From Notamacropus eugenii (Eukaryota; Chordata; Mammalia; Diprotodontia; Macropodidae), in assembly GCF_028372415.1 (NCBI RefSeq), contig NC_092872.1, forward strand, positions 12,870,979 through 12,934,978: DNA of 64,000 nt, in the 5' to 3' direction. Position 1 is the stretch's first letter. The number at the start of each line of letters is the position of its first letter. The notes under the pieces are model-generated. The model ran no database searches, was not told the origin of the DNA, and worked only from the letters and a program-made list of their open reading frames with translations. Positions 1-11,654 of the stretch are shown here, piece by piece. The position numbers and the translations under genes are program-made.

Positions 1-676
1 ACTGTGTGATCTTAAGTCACTTAATCCCAACCACCTCCAAAAAGGCCCCCCAAAACTAAGCAAACGATTTTCTATTTCTATTGCCTGGAGGCAGTAGGGA
101 ACTAAGAAGTAAGTCAAGTAGGGACCATACGATCGTAGACACAGAACTAGAAGGGATCTCAGAGAGTCTGGGTAGAGTGGAGGGAAAGAGGATGATGTGG
201 GAAGACTAAGGAGAGAAAGTCTGGAATAGTCCTGGGGAGAGTCAGAGGATCACTTAAGTTCCAGGACTAACATTATACATTGGGGACAGCACTGTGTTTG
301 GAATCGGGGAGATCCAAATTTGAGACCAGACTGCTACAACCTCGGGTGTTACTGTATCTTTCTCCTGTTGTTCAGTCATGTTCAACTGTTCCTGACTCCA
401 TTTTAGGGTTTTCGTGGCAGAGATAATGAAATGGTTTGTCATTTCTTCTCCAGCTCATTTTACACATAAGGAAACTGAGGCAAACAGGATAAGTGACTTG
501 CTCAGGTTCCCACAGAGGTCAGATTTTAACTCAGGATGATGATGAGTTTTCCTGACTCCAGACCCAGTGCTCTATCCACTGCACCACCTAGCTGCCCCTA
601 TAACCCCACCTGTAAAATTAAAGGATTGGATTAGATGGCTGTTAAGGTCCCTTCCAATTCTAAAACTGTGATCTTA
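1..676. repeat. SINE fragments (tRNA-derived marsupial type)
   Basis: Bases 1-52 match the CTGTGTGA...AAGTCACTTAA part of tRNA-derived SINEs on the plus strand. Bases about 365-598 are a near-complete copy on the minus strand, from GTTGTTCAGTCATG through TCTATCCACTGCACCACCTAGCTGCCCC. Bases 600-676 (GGATTGGATTAGATGGC...CCTTCCAATTCTAAAACTGTGATC) are another old fragment. The stretch 53-280 shows nothing recognisable. Confidence 0.8.
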
Positions 677-2133
677 AACAGTCTTGCTGAGGCAAAGGCC
701 AAGTTGTAATAGTATAATAAGTGTATGGTGGACCTAGTCTGCTCATCTACATGACTGTACTCTGGCTGTATTCAGCAGCATCTCAGAAGTGGGCAGGAGT
801 TGGGGAACAAGTGATTCCCCAGCATAAGGCGATGTAGATATGAACTGCTTAAACACAGGGTGGTTGTTGGAACAGAGGAAATTGAGATGTCTGTAGTACA
901 TGTTGTAACGGAAAGGCCCGATGAATTGGGTCAATCCCCAGTTACTTTACTTTTGGTGCTGGAATGACAGAGACACTTGTGGGTCATCCCACAGTTAACA
1001 AAAGGAGCTTCCCATAGCTATGGCATAGAAAGCATATTTAAGAAGAGCATTCTAGCACTTAACTTAGGGAGCTCTATGGAAATATGGTTATCAGAGCAAT
1101 GTGTGGTGATTCACACAGCTTCTCATATAGCTACCAAATCTGAAGGGCCCCAACTCCAGATAAATGGAAACTTCTGTGTCCTTAGATGACTGGGGAGACA
1201 TATCCCTACGACCAAAGTACACCAGGAATGTTGCATCAAGGGAGGTGCCAATCATGTCCAAGGGCTAACTATGTTGCCTTTCAGGGTGGAGGGGAATCCA
1301 AGCTTACATCGCTGGGGAGGACAACCCTGGTAGATAGTAGTCCTATCACATACCACCCCTTAGTAGTAAGATTCTAAGAATGTTTTAGAGGACCTTCTGT
1401 CATTTAACTCTTTAGGGCTTTTAACTGGACAATCTTAAGCTTTCAGATATGAGGACTGCTATATAGGTGGTATTAGGGATAAAAAGAGGGAAAAAACTCT
1501 AAACACCAAAGATTACAAAACAAAAGACAAATAGGACATTAACATACACAAAAAATTTTTAAGAATTCCTCTTGAAAGGATCAAAAAAAATGTGGAAGAG
1601 AATGAAGACTACACATGAGTCTTTTCCTCCTTTCTTTACAAGTTCCAGATATTAACAATCTGATCCATGTGGTGAATGATGCCAAATCTTTGCAGTTCAA
1701 TGCAGGTCTCCTGATATAAAGGTGGTGGAGATAAACAACAACAGTGCTGGCAACGTCACTAGGACCACAGCAGACGGTGACACGTGTGGCAATCATGGAA
1801 CACTCAAAATTACTCATCAGGGTCATTTGTAAAGTGGCTGAGAGAATCCTTTTCTGGCATGCAGCCTCCCCAAGATCGACATCAATACTGAAGCTTTCCT
1901 CATACCAATATCTGCTCAGTATTCCCTGGCACCTCCCCTCCCTCTTCATGGGAGCCACGTCAAGGGGATGATAACAAAATCTTTGCTATTTTAGAGGCCT
2001 TTATGGAGCAGCAGCCTTCTCACAAGCTAAATGAGGACCGTCACATCTTCATCCAAGGACTCGGGATTACTACTAAGTCAGGGAAGGAATGTCCTCTACT
2101 TCAGGGATACGTGTATATGAATAAATAGACATA
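677..2133. other. unclassified stretch, no gene recognised
   Basis: Several short open frames occur on both strands, the longest a minus-strand 125-codon frame at 1581-1958. Patches such as GATATTAACAATCTGATCCATG (1649 on) and the piece near 1970-2070 look locally codon-like, but frames change and stops intervene. It could be an old processed pseudogene or further ERV remnant. I could not assign it. Confidence 0.3.
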
Positions 2134-2212
2134 GACAGATAGATAGATGGATGGATGGATGGATGGATGGATGGATGGATGGATGGAATGATAGATAGAT
2201 GGATATTCACCA
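2134..2212. repeat. GATA/GATG microsatellite
   Basis: About ten GGAT units flanked by AGAT units on both sides. The open frames across it are low complexity and are not genes. Confidence 0.95.
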
Positions 2213-2860
2213 TAGTTATACAGCAACATTTTCTTCCTCCCCATGCTGTTAGAAACCAAGGCACCTCCTAACTATACCACACAAGTTTTTTTTTGGGAAG
2301 GAGTTGTCCAGACCATATCAGAGAAAAGGAAGCCTGCCAATTGAAGTGAACATGAACTATTTCCCAAGGGTGTATGGTGCCCTCTAAGAGGTCAATGTCG
2401 TTAAAGGCCCAGGCAACTCTGCACCACAGAAGGAATAAGGAAAGTCCAGAAAGGGTCTGCAATAAGGATGCATATTCTTATTGGGTAAGTGTTTTTGGAG
2501 ATTGAAACCAAGAAAACACATCCATAAAACTCTTTCCCTTTCTGGACTGGCATCGGTTCATCATAAACATGACTTCTGGAACCTGATCTATTCAGGCAGT
2601 GCATGATGATGCAGCTGCTGATTAGCAGGGGCAAACCTGTGCTAAAATGGGATAAAAAAGTCACTTTTCAGTTGGGGATGAGTTGAGGGCTGCATGATGG
2701 ACACACCAAGTGGACATTACATTTAAAAAATTTGATATTTTTCAATGAACAAAAACCAATACACCCAAACTATATACATGTTTATATGTGGTGGGAGAGG
2801 CGGTTTAGGAGGAAATAAATTCTATTTTCTCTGCTTTCTATCCACCCCATTGGAAAAAAA

Positions 2861-2976
2861 AAATCCTTGTTTTATATATATACACACACACACACATACA
2901 CAAATCCTTGTTTTATATATATAAATCCTTGTTTTGCATATATATATATATAAATTCTTGTTTTATATATATATAT
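2861..2976. repeat. AT-rich minisatellite with AAATCCTTGTTTTATATAT-type units
   Basis: Four related units begin near 2861, 2902, 2923 and 2952. Each starts AAATCCTTG or AAATTCTTG, followed by TTTT and a variable TA or CA run. This suggests slippage or unequal exchange on a short seed. Confidence 0.8.
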
Positions 2977-2989
2977 CAGAAAAAAGTCT

Positions 2990-3370
2990 TGCTGTGTGGT
3001 CTTTATGTTATTTCATAAATTGGTTTTAGTTCTGCAGTAATTCATAATCTTCCCAGGTTTCTCTGAAATCATCCCCTTTGACACTTCTTACAGCAAATTC
3101 ATACACCATAATTTGTTCAGCCACTCCCCAGCTGATAGGTACCCCCTTAGTTTCCACTTCTTCACTAAAAAAAAAGCAATTACATTTTTGTGCATATGGA
3201 TTCTTTTTCTCTTTAATCTCTTTGGGGTATGTTTCTAGCATAGTATAACTGGGTCAAAGAGTCTGCACAGTTTAATAACTCTTTTGGGGGGAATGGGTGC
3301 AAATTGCTTCTAAGAATGGCTTGAGTAATTCACAACTCTAACACACGCCTTCATATGCCTGTTTTTCTGA
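2990..3370 (-). mobile_element. L1 3'-end fragment
   Basis: Reads as the reverse of the marsupial L1 3' region. Landmarks are a TTTCTCTGAAATCATC block, AATTTGTTCAGCCACTCCCCAGCTGATAGG, the TCTTCACTAAAA block, and CTTTGGGGTATG...GGGTCAAAGAG. The same landmarks recur at 37.0, 39.5, 42.1 and 48.3 kb. Confidence 0.8.
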
Positions 3371-4059
3371 AAACCCTCCAAAATCTTCAATATGGTGGTT
3401 ATGAAAGGGACCCTCAAAATTGGTTTAATCCAACTGACACAAGGAGATTAGTTGGGCAGGAAGAGCTGCCTTGTTCTTAATTAGGGCGATCCTATGGTCT
3501 TTTGCCCAGTACAACATGCCATTGTAGTCTCCACGGCCGTATTGGTATAACGTTAATGTAAGGTTCATGGTGGGTGAGGACAAGAGTTAAAGATCTTCTC
3601 CTTAGGCCTCAATACTTTTTGTTAATTTCCACTGAGGCACTGGTGGGGTCAGAAGGTTGTGCTCTCAAGCTCTGAAAAGTGTATAAATACTCTAAAGTGA
3701 GGTTTCACTTTGGGGCTTACTCATGGGAAGTGCTTGTTTGGCTAAACAAGACTCTGGGTAACTACTAAGGAGTCTCCCCCCACTTTGAAAAGCCAGATGT
3801 TGGTGTTTCTCTCTCTGGTAGCTATGTATGTATATAACGGTCAGACAGTTGGAAGCCCCATCTGTTGGTCTTTATTTTTTCTGTTTGTATTTTCTCCGAA
3901 CATCAGGGTGCTGACTTTTCCCCCTGAACTAAGTGAATGATATATGTGTTTGATTAAAGTGACTGTTGACTCAACAAAGTTGCTTTCCTTTTAGGAAAGC
4001 TGATCTAAGAACCTGTACAGCAGGCCCTCCTGTGTATGCTGGGGTCCTTGCTGTTATAT

Positions 4060-4888
4060 TTAGCGATGGACCCATTATCCAATCTCTCTACTGTTCTAGT
4101 TGTGGTTCCAAATTGTCTGTTTACTTCAGAAGAGAGGAAATGGTATCTCTGATGATAGCTGACATGCCCCACATATAACTGTATGCAGGGGGAGGCATTG
4201 GCAAAATTTCTTCGTTGGTTTGGACTCCAAAGGTTTAAACCCTTGATGAGGATCTCCAGGCCTGCTCTTTCTTGATCCCAGGCACATGGGCACCACTTAG
4301 GAATCAGTGTAGAGGAAGGTCTTCTTTGTCCTGTTTTTCAAGACTCTCTTACATGCCAGCTATGCAGCCTGTAATTGAGCCCACTAAGAAGACCTGCCAG
4401 GATCTCCTTGCCCCCACCCCCATCACTAGGGCTTACCCTGTTTTACGAGGTCTATAATGTCCAGTTGCAAATACCTTTCTTGTAGCAGATGGACCCATCA
4501 GAAAACCAGGCAAGGAAGCATTCTTTGGGAGTTAGATTTTTACTGGTAGGTGCCAACTGGGCCAGGAAAGGAGGTTAGGTTCCAGGATTTGGACTGTTGT
4601 AGTCACAGTCTCTTTGTGAAGGGCTTTAACGCCTGAGACACCTTTTTTAGCACCTTTATTTTGAAAGTACCATTTCCATTTAAAGAGATGCTACCTATGC
4701 CCTCTTCATTTTGTTAAGGGCCATCTTGCATCACCAAAATTATAACAGGTAATACTGTATGGCCCTTGGTTATTTGTCTAGTAGCAATTAAATCCCAGAA
4801 AGAGTTGCGCAAATGTTTTTCCATTTTTACAAAATTAACTATCTCTTACTTTCTTTTCCTTCTATTTCAAACCCCTCGTGGCTAAGAC
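4060..4888 (-). mobile_element. decayed endogenous retrovirus (ERV-L-like) pol, RNase H part
   Basis: On the minus strand, broken frames show a KWKWY block near 4675, then a WFSDGS block (RNase H active-site region, near 4490) and a weak histidine-containing block near 4180. Their order and spacing fit the RNase H part of ERV-L pol. Stops and frame changes are frequent, so it is non-functional. It is the continuation of the fragment at 7863-9600; the HAL1 element at 4902-7850 lies between them. The stretch 3371-4059 contains unassigned, possibly LTR-like sequence and no gene. Confidence 0.6.
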
Positions 4889-5495
4889 AACCTTTATAAT
4901 AGAGAAGATTCTTAGAAAATGGTGGAGTAGGTCAGAAAATTCCAAACTCTTTAAGATTTTCCCCCACAAAAGAGTTAAAATAAAATACTACCTTAGGGCA
5001 AACAAAGTGTGGGTGGAGATAGATAAAGCTACAGGCACAGCAGGAGTCTTCCTCTGAAAATTTGAAAAACTAGGAAGAAAAATCCCAGGACAAGGTTTGA
5101 TCCCAGTGAAGAGTAAACACCTCCAGGGTAGGGTCTGTTTTAATAACAACCTGCAATTTCATTGGGTTAGTTTGGTTTGGGGAGTTGCATCACCCAGTTA
5201 TAGGAACTTTTACCCCTCTGAATAGTGAGGGGAGTTGGGCGTTTGAGCCTGGGAAAATTCAGGGAAGCTTTGTTGATAAGAAGCACCAGACCCAGCTGTG
5301 CTGTGAAGCTTTGGGTGATAAGAAACCAGCACATGCCTGGTAAGTACATAAGTAGTTCCGCACAAAGACCCTGCCTGTGGGCACTTACAGGAGGTTACAC
5401 ATTTGGTTTTGTTTCCAGGCTAGAGGGGACAACCGAAGATCTGGGGCAAGAGGCACCATCCCCCATGGCTAGAGGTGATTACAAATATTAAGCTA

Positions 5496-6906
5496 TGACC
5501 AGAAAAAATGCACAGAAAGGATCCAACCATAGAAAGCCATTATGGGAAAAGAGAGGACAAGAGTTCATCTTCAGAGGAGGAAAGAGAAGTAAAGAAACCC
5601 CAAAAGAGTAACATTAAATGGTCACATGCCCAAAAAGAATTTATAAAAGATCTTAAAAAAAGACTTTAAAAATCAAATGACAGAGATGGAGGAAAAGCTA
5701 AAAAAAATAAGAATAACCCAAGAAAAACAAGGTTATGAAAGGAAAGTCAACCAATTAGAAGAGGAAATTCAGAATCTGAAGGAAGAAAATGAGACCCTGA
5801 AAATCAGAATTGGGCAAAGTGAAGCCAGTGAAATTATAATAGATCAGGAAATAATTAAAGAAAATATGAATAATGAAAAAATAGAAGAGAAAGTAAAACA
5901 TTTTTTTTTTTTTGCCAACTACATCTTTTACTAAAGTCAAGTGAAGGGGATACGGGTAGGGAAAGAGGGAGGGTATGGAATCTACCACTAATCTCAGCTA
6001 GACAAACTGTTCTTGAAATTAAAAAAGGCTGTTCCCAAAAAATTATATGTAATTACTGTAGTAATCAGTTTATTACACAGATTAATCATTCTTGAACACA
6101 GAAGCTCCAGAGGAGAATTGGATTTTTAAATATACACAAGTATTTCTGTCAAATGAATTTTTACCCTTACATCCAGATAGACCTAAGCAGTCAAAAAACA
6201 TAAGAAAAATTAAGAGCTATTAGCTATGTATTAACTGAGAAACCACATACAAATCAAAGAAGTATTGGGGGGAAGAGAATGATGGAGAAGAGCTGGAAAA
6301 AAAAACACCCATCAGAAAGTACAACATCTTATAAGAAAAATAGTAGATTTGGATCAAAAAAGAGAAAATATAAAAATAATCAGACTAACTGAAAGTTCAT
6401 GATCAAAAAAAGAATCTTGATAAAATAATAGAATTAAAGAAAAGTATCTTGAAGCATTACAACAAGGGGGGGGGGTTAGAAATATGAAAAATCCATTAAT
6501 CACCACTTAAAAGAGATCCCATCAGGAAAACTCATAGGAATATCACAGTCAAATTCCAAAACCCCCAGTTCAAGGATAAAATATTAAAAGCATCAAGATT
6601 AAAACAATTTAAATACGATGGAGCTACAAGTAGACTCACACAAGACCCAGTAGCAGAGACATTAAAGGACCACAGATATTGGAACACAATATGTCCAAGA
6701 GCGAAAGAATTGGGGCTCTGGTTGAAAATATCACACCCTTCAAAGTTAAGTATTATTCTGAATTTTAAAAAATGGACATCTGATAAACTCCCAGACTTTC
6801 AAGACTTTGTAAAAAAAAAAAAAAAAACCCTGAACTTAATAGATCTGACCCAAGAACCAAGAGAAATAGAAGGTATATACCAAAGATTGATTATAAGGGA
6901 TTCTTA
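5496..6906 (+). pseudogene. L1/HAL1 ORF1 (coiled-coil RNA-binding protein), broken
   Basis: The start MTRKNAQKGSNHRK is followed by a coiled-coil with heptad Leu/Ile (EEIQNLKEENETLKIRIGQS near 5761-5820). The frame is cut at 5902 by an inserted cDNA and resumes near 6316 as VQHLIRKIVDLD. It then decays with several frameshifts through the RNA-recognition and C-terminal parts. In active elements this protein binds the element RNA; here it cannot be made whole. Confidence 0.75.
5902..6314 (-). mobile_element. retroposed cDNA (processed 3' UTR-like) inside HAL1 ORF1
   Basis: A T-run at 5902-5911 is the poly(A) tail of a minus-strand insert. The flanks repeat GAAAGTAAAACAT (5889-5901) and GAAAGTACAACAT (6315-6327), which match at 12 of 13 bases and so look like a target-site duplication. 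The ORF1 frame continues across the two repeats. On the minus strand an AGTAAA hexamer precedes the tail by about 15 bases. The parent mRNA was not recognised; no coding frame is obvious, so it is probably a 3' UTR fragment. Confidence 0.7.
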
Positions 6907-7862
6907 AGGACAGATGGTTTACCTTTTATATATGTAAAATGTATGTCTAAGATTCTTATTAGTAACTGGGTAGCTCATAAGAAAGATGGGAGTAAACCTG
7001 ACTATGATATTAATTTAAAAAGTAAAACCATTTAGGAATAGCTAAAGAGAGTAATTATTTTATACAAATGAGATGCAAGAGGAAGAATCAATACAGAGGA
7101 ATTAGATGGGGGAGAAGGGTTGGTAGTTCTGGTAACCTACTTTCAACAGGAATGGCTTTAAGAGGAAACAATGCATATTTAGGAGAATATAAAAGTCTTC
7201 TAAATTATGAAGAAATAAAATTGTACAGGCATAGGGAGGGGGGAGAGGACAAGGGAGGGATCTTTAGGGGGATGGGTGAGGAACAGGTAAAAGGGGGGGT
7301 ATAGGAGGGTGTTTAGATTTATGAGAATGGGAGGACAGGGGAGGGATCCTGGGGGAGAGGGTAGGCAAGTAATAGGAGGGCAAGGTGGTGGGCAGAAGTA
7401 AAGTAGAGGAGGCAGGAGGGATAGAAATATGCACAAACATAAAAACAAAGATCAGGAGCAGAATATGCTTGGGAAAATATTATGTCTACATATGTATGTA
7501 TATGTATTGGATAAATACATAACTAAACTTTATTGTGGCCTTCTGGGGGTGGGGAAAGGGAAAAAAAGAACCAAGTAAAAAAGTTCACAGCAGAGAAGAA
7601 AACTCACAAGGAAGCGAAGATGGACAGTTCTCACTTGTACATACACCTCGTGCATTATTTATCATACAGGCTTTCTTGAGAGGAAAATTTGCTACATATT
7701 TTGAATCCTCTCATGTTCTGCTATGCACGCCATGCTTTTTTTCTTTCTACTTTGTGTTTAAGTACCAATATTTAAATTTATTATATATTTTTCTTTTCTG
7801 TATTCTGTATTTGTTTTGGCCCTTTAGACTAAAAGAAAATTAAAATAAAAAACCTTATAATA

Positions 7863-9600
7863 AATATGCATAGTTAAAAATAATTTCTCACATTGGCCAC
7901 ATCTCAACACGTATGTTCCATTTTGCATAATGAGCCCATCTCTTTTCTGTCAGTCATTGAGCATTCTTCATGACTAGTCCTTTAAAAATTGTGGGTCATT
8001 GTGTTGATCAGAGTTCTTATAAGCAACTGCTTTCCGAAATGGACATAATGAGTAGCCTCTTTAGAGAACCTGCGAGATCTGTTAGGGATACTTATTCTGG
8101 CCACTAGCTGGTACTTGTCAAAAGCTCCACTCTGCCTAGATTTTATGGACAGATGCCTCCAAAAACATGGGCTTTGCAGGATCTCAAGGGTCTAAGATAA
8201 GAAAGCTAGATGGCCTATTTTGATCCTTCAAGCCATAACCTGTCCCAGACTCCACTTGAAAGAGGAGGACTGGTACAGATCTATAGCTAAGTATATATAA
8301 GTATATAGATATGTATGTGTGTACGTATATGCACATATATACAAACATTCATCATGATACCTGGATGGGGAATGTGGGTTCTTCTTAAGAGTCCAATAAG
8401 TTTCTGGGCTTCTTTCTTAAATTATGAATATTCTTCCTTAGCTTATTCGGGGGTATATTTGGAATCCTCTGGGTTTTTCCTACCCACTGTATTCCCTAAA
8501 ACTTGACTGAGTGGGCTGGATCTCGGATTTTCTCACAATTGATTACTGCTTGTCCCTCGTCTATCAAATTTAGGGTTTTTATGGCCATGGTCTCATTCAG
8601 CCCAGTCAAGAGTAGTGTAACTAATTAACTTTAAAAAGAAAAGCTCCTTTGAAGTCTTTGTCCACCAGAATGTGTTAAGGGGGTATTCAGGTAGCCCTGT
8701 AGAAGGACAGTAAAGGTATCTTGAACTCCCTGCCAAGTGAAAGCAAATTGTTTTTGACTGGTCTTAGCAACGAGACTAAAGAAAAAGGTATTTGTGAAGT
8801 CAATCCTCATACCACTCACTCCTAGGCCTGGGTTACCTGGTCTCCAACAATAAGGAAGTCCGAAATGACAGCGGTAGGGACGATGATTTTGTTCAACTCC
8901 TTGTAGTAAGCTGCTAAGTGCCAATTGCCCTCCCAATGAGTTACATGAGACTGTTGTAAGGAGTTGGCATGATGAAGTACTATTTCATCTTCATTACTAG
9001 AGAATTTTTCTCTGGAAACCAATAACATTTGAGGTTAATTCCACAGGATGTTTCAGGAAACTTTTAAGTGTTTCTATTGGCCCTACTCATAATACCTGCA
9101 GTTTGGTAAAAGGACCCAAACAGATGCTGACTCCTAAGAGTTTGTGACCCTTTTCCATTATACTCTGCCCTCTATAACCACTGGGGACGATCCAAGTAGG
9201 ACAAGAATGGTAGGTGGTGCCGTAGGTTTGGGCAGGGTTGAAGGGTGCCAGATTTAGCACTCCTGACTTCCCCACAGACTGGCCATGTTTTGCTTTATCA
9301 ACCCTGTCATATAGAAGCCACACTCAAAGCTCCCTCTGCCCACCTGGTTAGCAGGATGATTTGATGGGCACTATGCCTCCTCCCTCCATCCCTAGTGTGC
9401 CTGTTTATGCTGCCAACAGTATTTGTCCAGGTCCTGTTGTACTGATCTCCTGCTTAAATTTCACTAGTTGATCAATCTGCACCTGTCTGGGTGTGTAGCA
9501 AAAAAGACCTACAGTTAAAGCTTGAAGCCATTTCACTGGGGTTTTGCTCAGAAAGGAGGACATAAATGTCCCTGAGGCAGACTGGTGGGAGGGATACACA
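7863..9600 (-). mobile_element. decayed endogenous retrovirus (ERV-L-like) protease/RT remnant
   Basis: Read on the minus strand from 9600 downwards, broken frames show a protease-like WIVPSG block (near 9180). They continue with reverse-transcriptase blocks: HWEGNWHL and YKELNK (near 8920), QFAFTWQG (near 8740) and QGYLN. A thumb-like SVKF-GIQW block lies near 8500, and an FGKQLL connection block near 8020. Order and content match ERV-L-type pol. Several stops and shifts separate the blocks, so it is inert. The 9600-10300 stretch on the 5' side is unassigned; no clear LTR was identified. Confidence 0.65.
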
Positions 9601-10299
9601 TAGATTCAATATATCAAACCCATTTCATTTACGAACATCAATCCTTACTTTGTAGTTCACCAAGGGGAGCCAGGTATGTGCAACTTTTCTAGCTTAGTCA
9701 CTTGAAAAGAGACCCAGGAAGGTCTCCATGCAGACTGAATCAACTGGCTTTGCAAAATGGAGTCCACACAACACTAGCTCCGCAAGCCTAAGCAGCCCAG
9801 CTACTGAGCTACTACCTCCACTCTCCTGACTCCTCAGGTTGTTCTCTGAACTCTCTTAGAACCTTCCTACCTTCTAGAGAGTATATGATAAAAACTGGGA
9901 TTCCTAACTACTGGTTCCCAAGTCTCCCTCCTACTCTCACTCTCAATTTCATGTCTTATAGTTCTAAGCAATGCAGTGAAACTTCTGGATTGGGGGCAGC
10001 ACTTCCAGTCAAAGCTTCTCAGTTTCTGCCTGTGACCTTGGTGTGTTTCCCACTTACATTTAGTTGTGCTATCACTGCCTTCATTCCAGTTCTTAAAAAC
10101 TGAGAACCTGTCTCGATTTGCTGAATGTGCTAGGCTAATTGACTTTCAGTTGTCTTCTACCATCCAACCTCTATCGGCTGATCAATAATCAGGCAATTTG
10201 GAACTGGTACTTTATCTTCCCTGGCAGGCTCTTTCAACAGCTACTGAACTGTTTTATCAGTGGGAGCCTGCCCTCTGTTCCATTGAGAGAACTCTGTAT

Positions 10300-10800
10300 A
10301 TCACAATTCAATTCAATAAGCACTAAGCACCTACTATGTGCCTAAGCACATGGAGTACCAATAAGACAGACAGTCCTCCTACTTTGGGGAACAGAGAATG
10401 GGGTTAGGAAATGTAAAGTATATGGAGAAATGTTAGTACTTGAATTTCTGATCTTTAAGCAGAAGACTTCCCTTTTCTGACCACTCAGTGTACTTAGGTC
10501 TCCTATGATTCTTGGGTACCTTAGTATAAGCAATTTACCATTTTTACTATTATACAGGCAATATGGTGTAGTGGATGGAGGGATGTCCTTGGAATCTTTC
10601 TCCTGACACATCCTAGTTAAGTTAAGTGACAAGTGACCATAAATAAGTCACTTAATCTCTTGATATCCCAGGCAACTCAAACTCAGTTACAGATGAAATG
10701 ACCATCTACCAAACTGGTAGAAGAGTTTCCTCCATATCAGAAGTTCCTCATGCAAATAAAATCACAGGTCCAGCTCTGTCCCACAATGACCCCACCCCCA
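10300..10800 (+). repeat. old SINE fragments
   Basis: The stretch 10301-10390 has AATTCAATAAGCACTAAGCACCTACTATGTGCC, a common CORE-SINE-like motif. The stretch 10557-10795 begins GGCAATATGGTGTAGTGGATGG and ends TTCCTCATGCAAATAAAATCACAGGTCCAG, the body and tail of a tRNA-derived SINE. Confidence 0.7.
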
Positions 10801-11654
10801 CTCCCCTCAGAATACAGAATACAGAAATACACACATAGCAGCTGTTCAATATATTAAACCAAGCATGAGTCATTCAGGGGAATCAAGGATGGTTTTTTGG
10901 GATTGCCTAGAGATACATCTGGGAAAGGGAGATAAAAGTAAATAATAAAAGATTTGGGACTGCACCGGGACCAGGGAACATGATTAACCTAGTCCAGGCT
11001 AAGGGAAGTAGCACTTACAAAATATTTTAACTGATTTTTTTATTTTTAATATCACCTTCATTTCTATATTGTCCAAAAATGGTAAGGATGAGAATAGCAA
11101 TAGTCAGTGCTGGAGGCATTCTAGCTTCTCAGTTAACTTACATTCAACCACTTGTTAAACGTTCCTTCTTCAGGGTAAACATTCCCTTCTTCTTTAATAA
11201 TCTCATATAAAATGAAGATCTAGCTCTGAATACTTTTTTTCTGGAAACTCTCTCTGCCCCTTTTCTGCAGTATAACAAAGAACTGGAAACAGTATAGCTA
11301 GAACATTTCTAACACAGAAGTAGAACGGACTGTTACTGACCGGTAAGATTAGACAGGACTAGTAGTCGTCTTTGTTGGTTTCGGGGTTACAAAGTGAAAT
11401 CTCAAGAGTTTTCTATTTCTCTTATTCCTAGTGATTTGTAGCACTCTTGCATGTGGCTATTAATAATTCACCCCTAGACCCAGGTGTGAAAGGTATCTGA
11501 TCCAGTTCTCTTCTATTTCTTTTTTTAATGGTATGATCTATGACACTCAGGTTATATAGCCACTTTGAATTTACTATGGTATATGGTATAATATGTCGAT
11601 AAAACTATCATTATAGTTTTAATTTATGCTAGGCTGCTTTTGGTTTATGCTTTG
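10801..11654. other. no gene or clear repeat seen
   Basis: Intergenic sequence without a convincing open frame, RNA gene or recognisable repeat family. Confidence 0.5.

Larger units (their letters stand above)
4902..7850 (+). mobile_element. full-length ORF1-only L1-type element (HAL1-like)
   Basis: The element begins GAGAAGATTCTTAGAAAATGGTGG and has a 5' leader to 5495. A degenerate ORF1 begins with ATG at 5496 and runs to about 6906. A long G/A-rich 3' UTR follows, with a tail ATTAAAATAAAA. Between ORF1 and the tail there is no room for, and no trace of, a reverse-transcriptase ORF2. It is flanked by an imperfect direct repeat, AACCTTTATAATA at 4889-4901 and AACCTTATAATA at 7851-7862, consistent with a target-site duplication. 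It sits inside the ERV-L pol remnant and is interrupted by a retroposed cDNA at 5902-6314. Confidence 0.8.

Noticed and set aside
1581..1958. 125-codon minus-strand frame as a real gene
   Set aside because: No recognisable domain, no matching splice sites, and the other strand and frames look equally open; kept only as an open question.
2134..2212. Tandem repeat considered as CRISPR-like array
   Set aside because: The units are 4 bp with no spacers; it is a GATG/GATA microsatellite in an animal genome.
7200..7448. 82-codon minus-strand Pro/Leu/Phe-rich frame that could look like a membrane peptide
   Set aside because: Antisense of the G/A-rich HAL1 3' UTR; the composition alone explains it.
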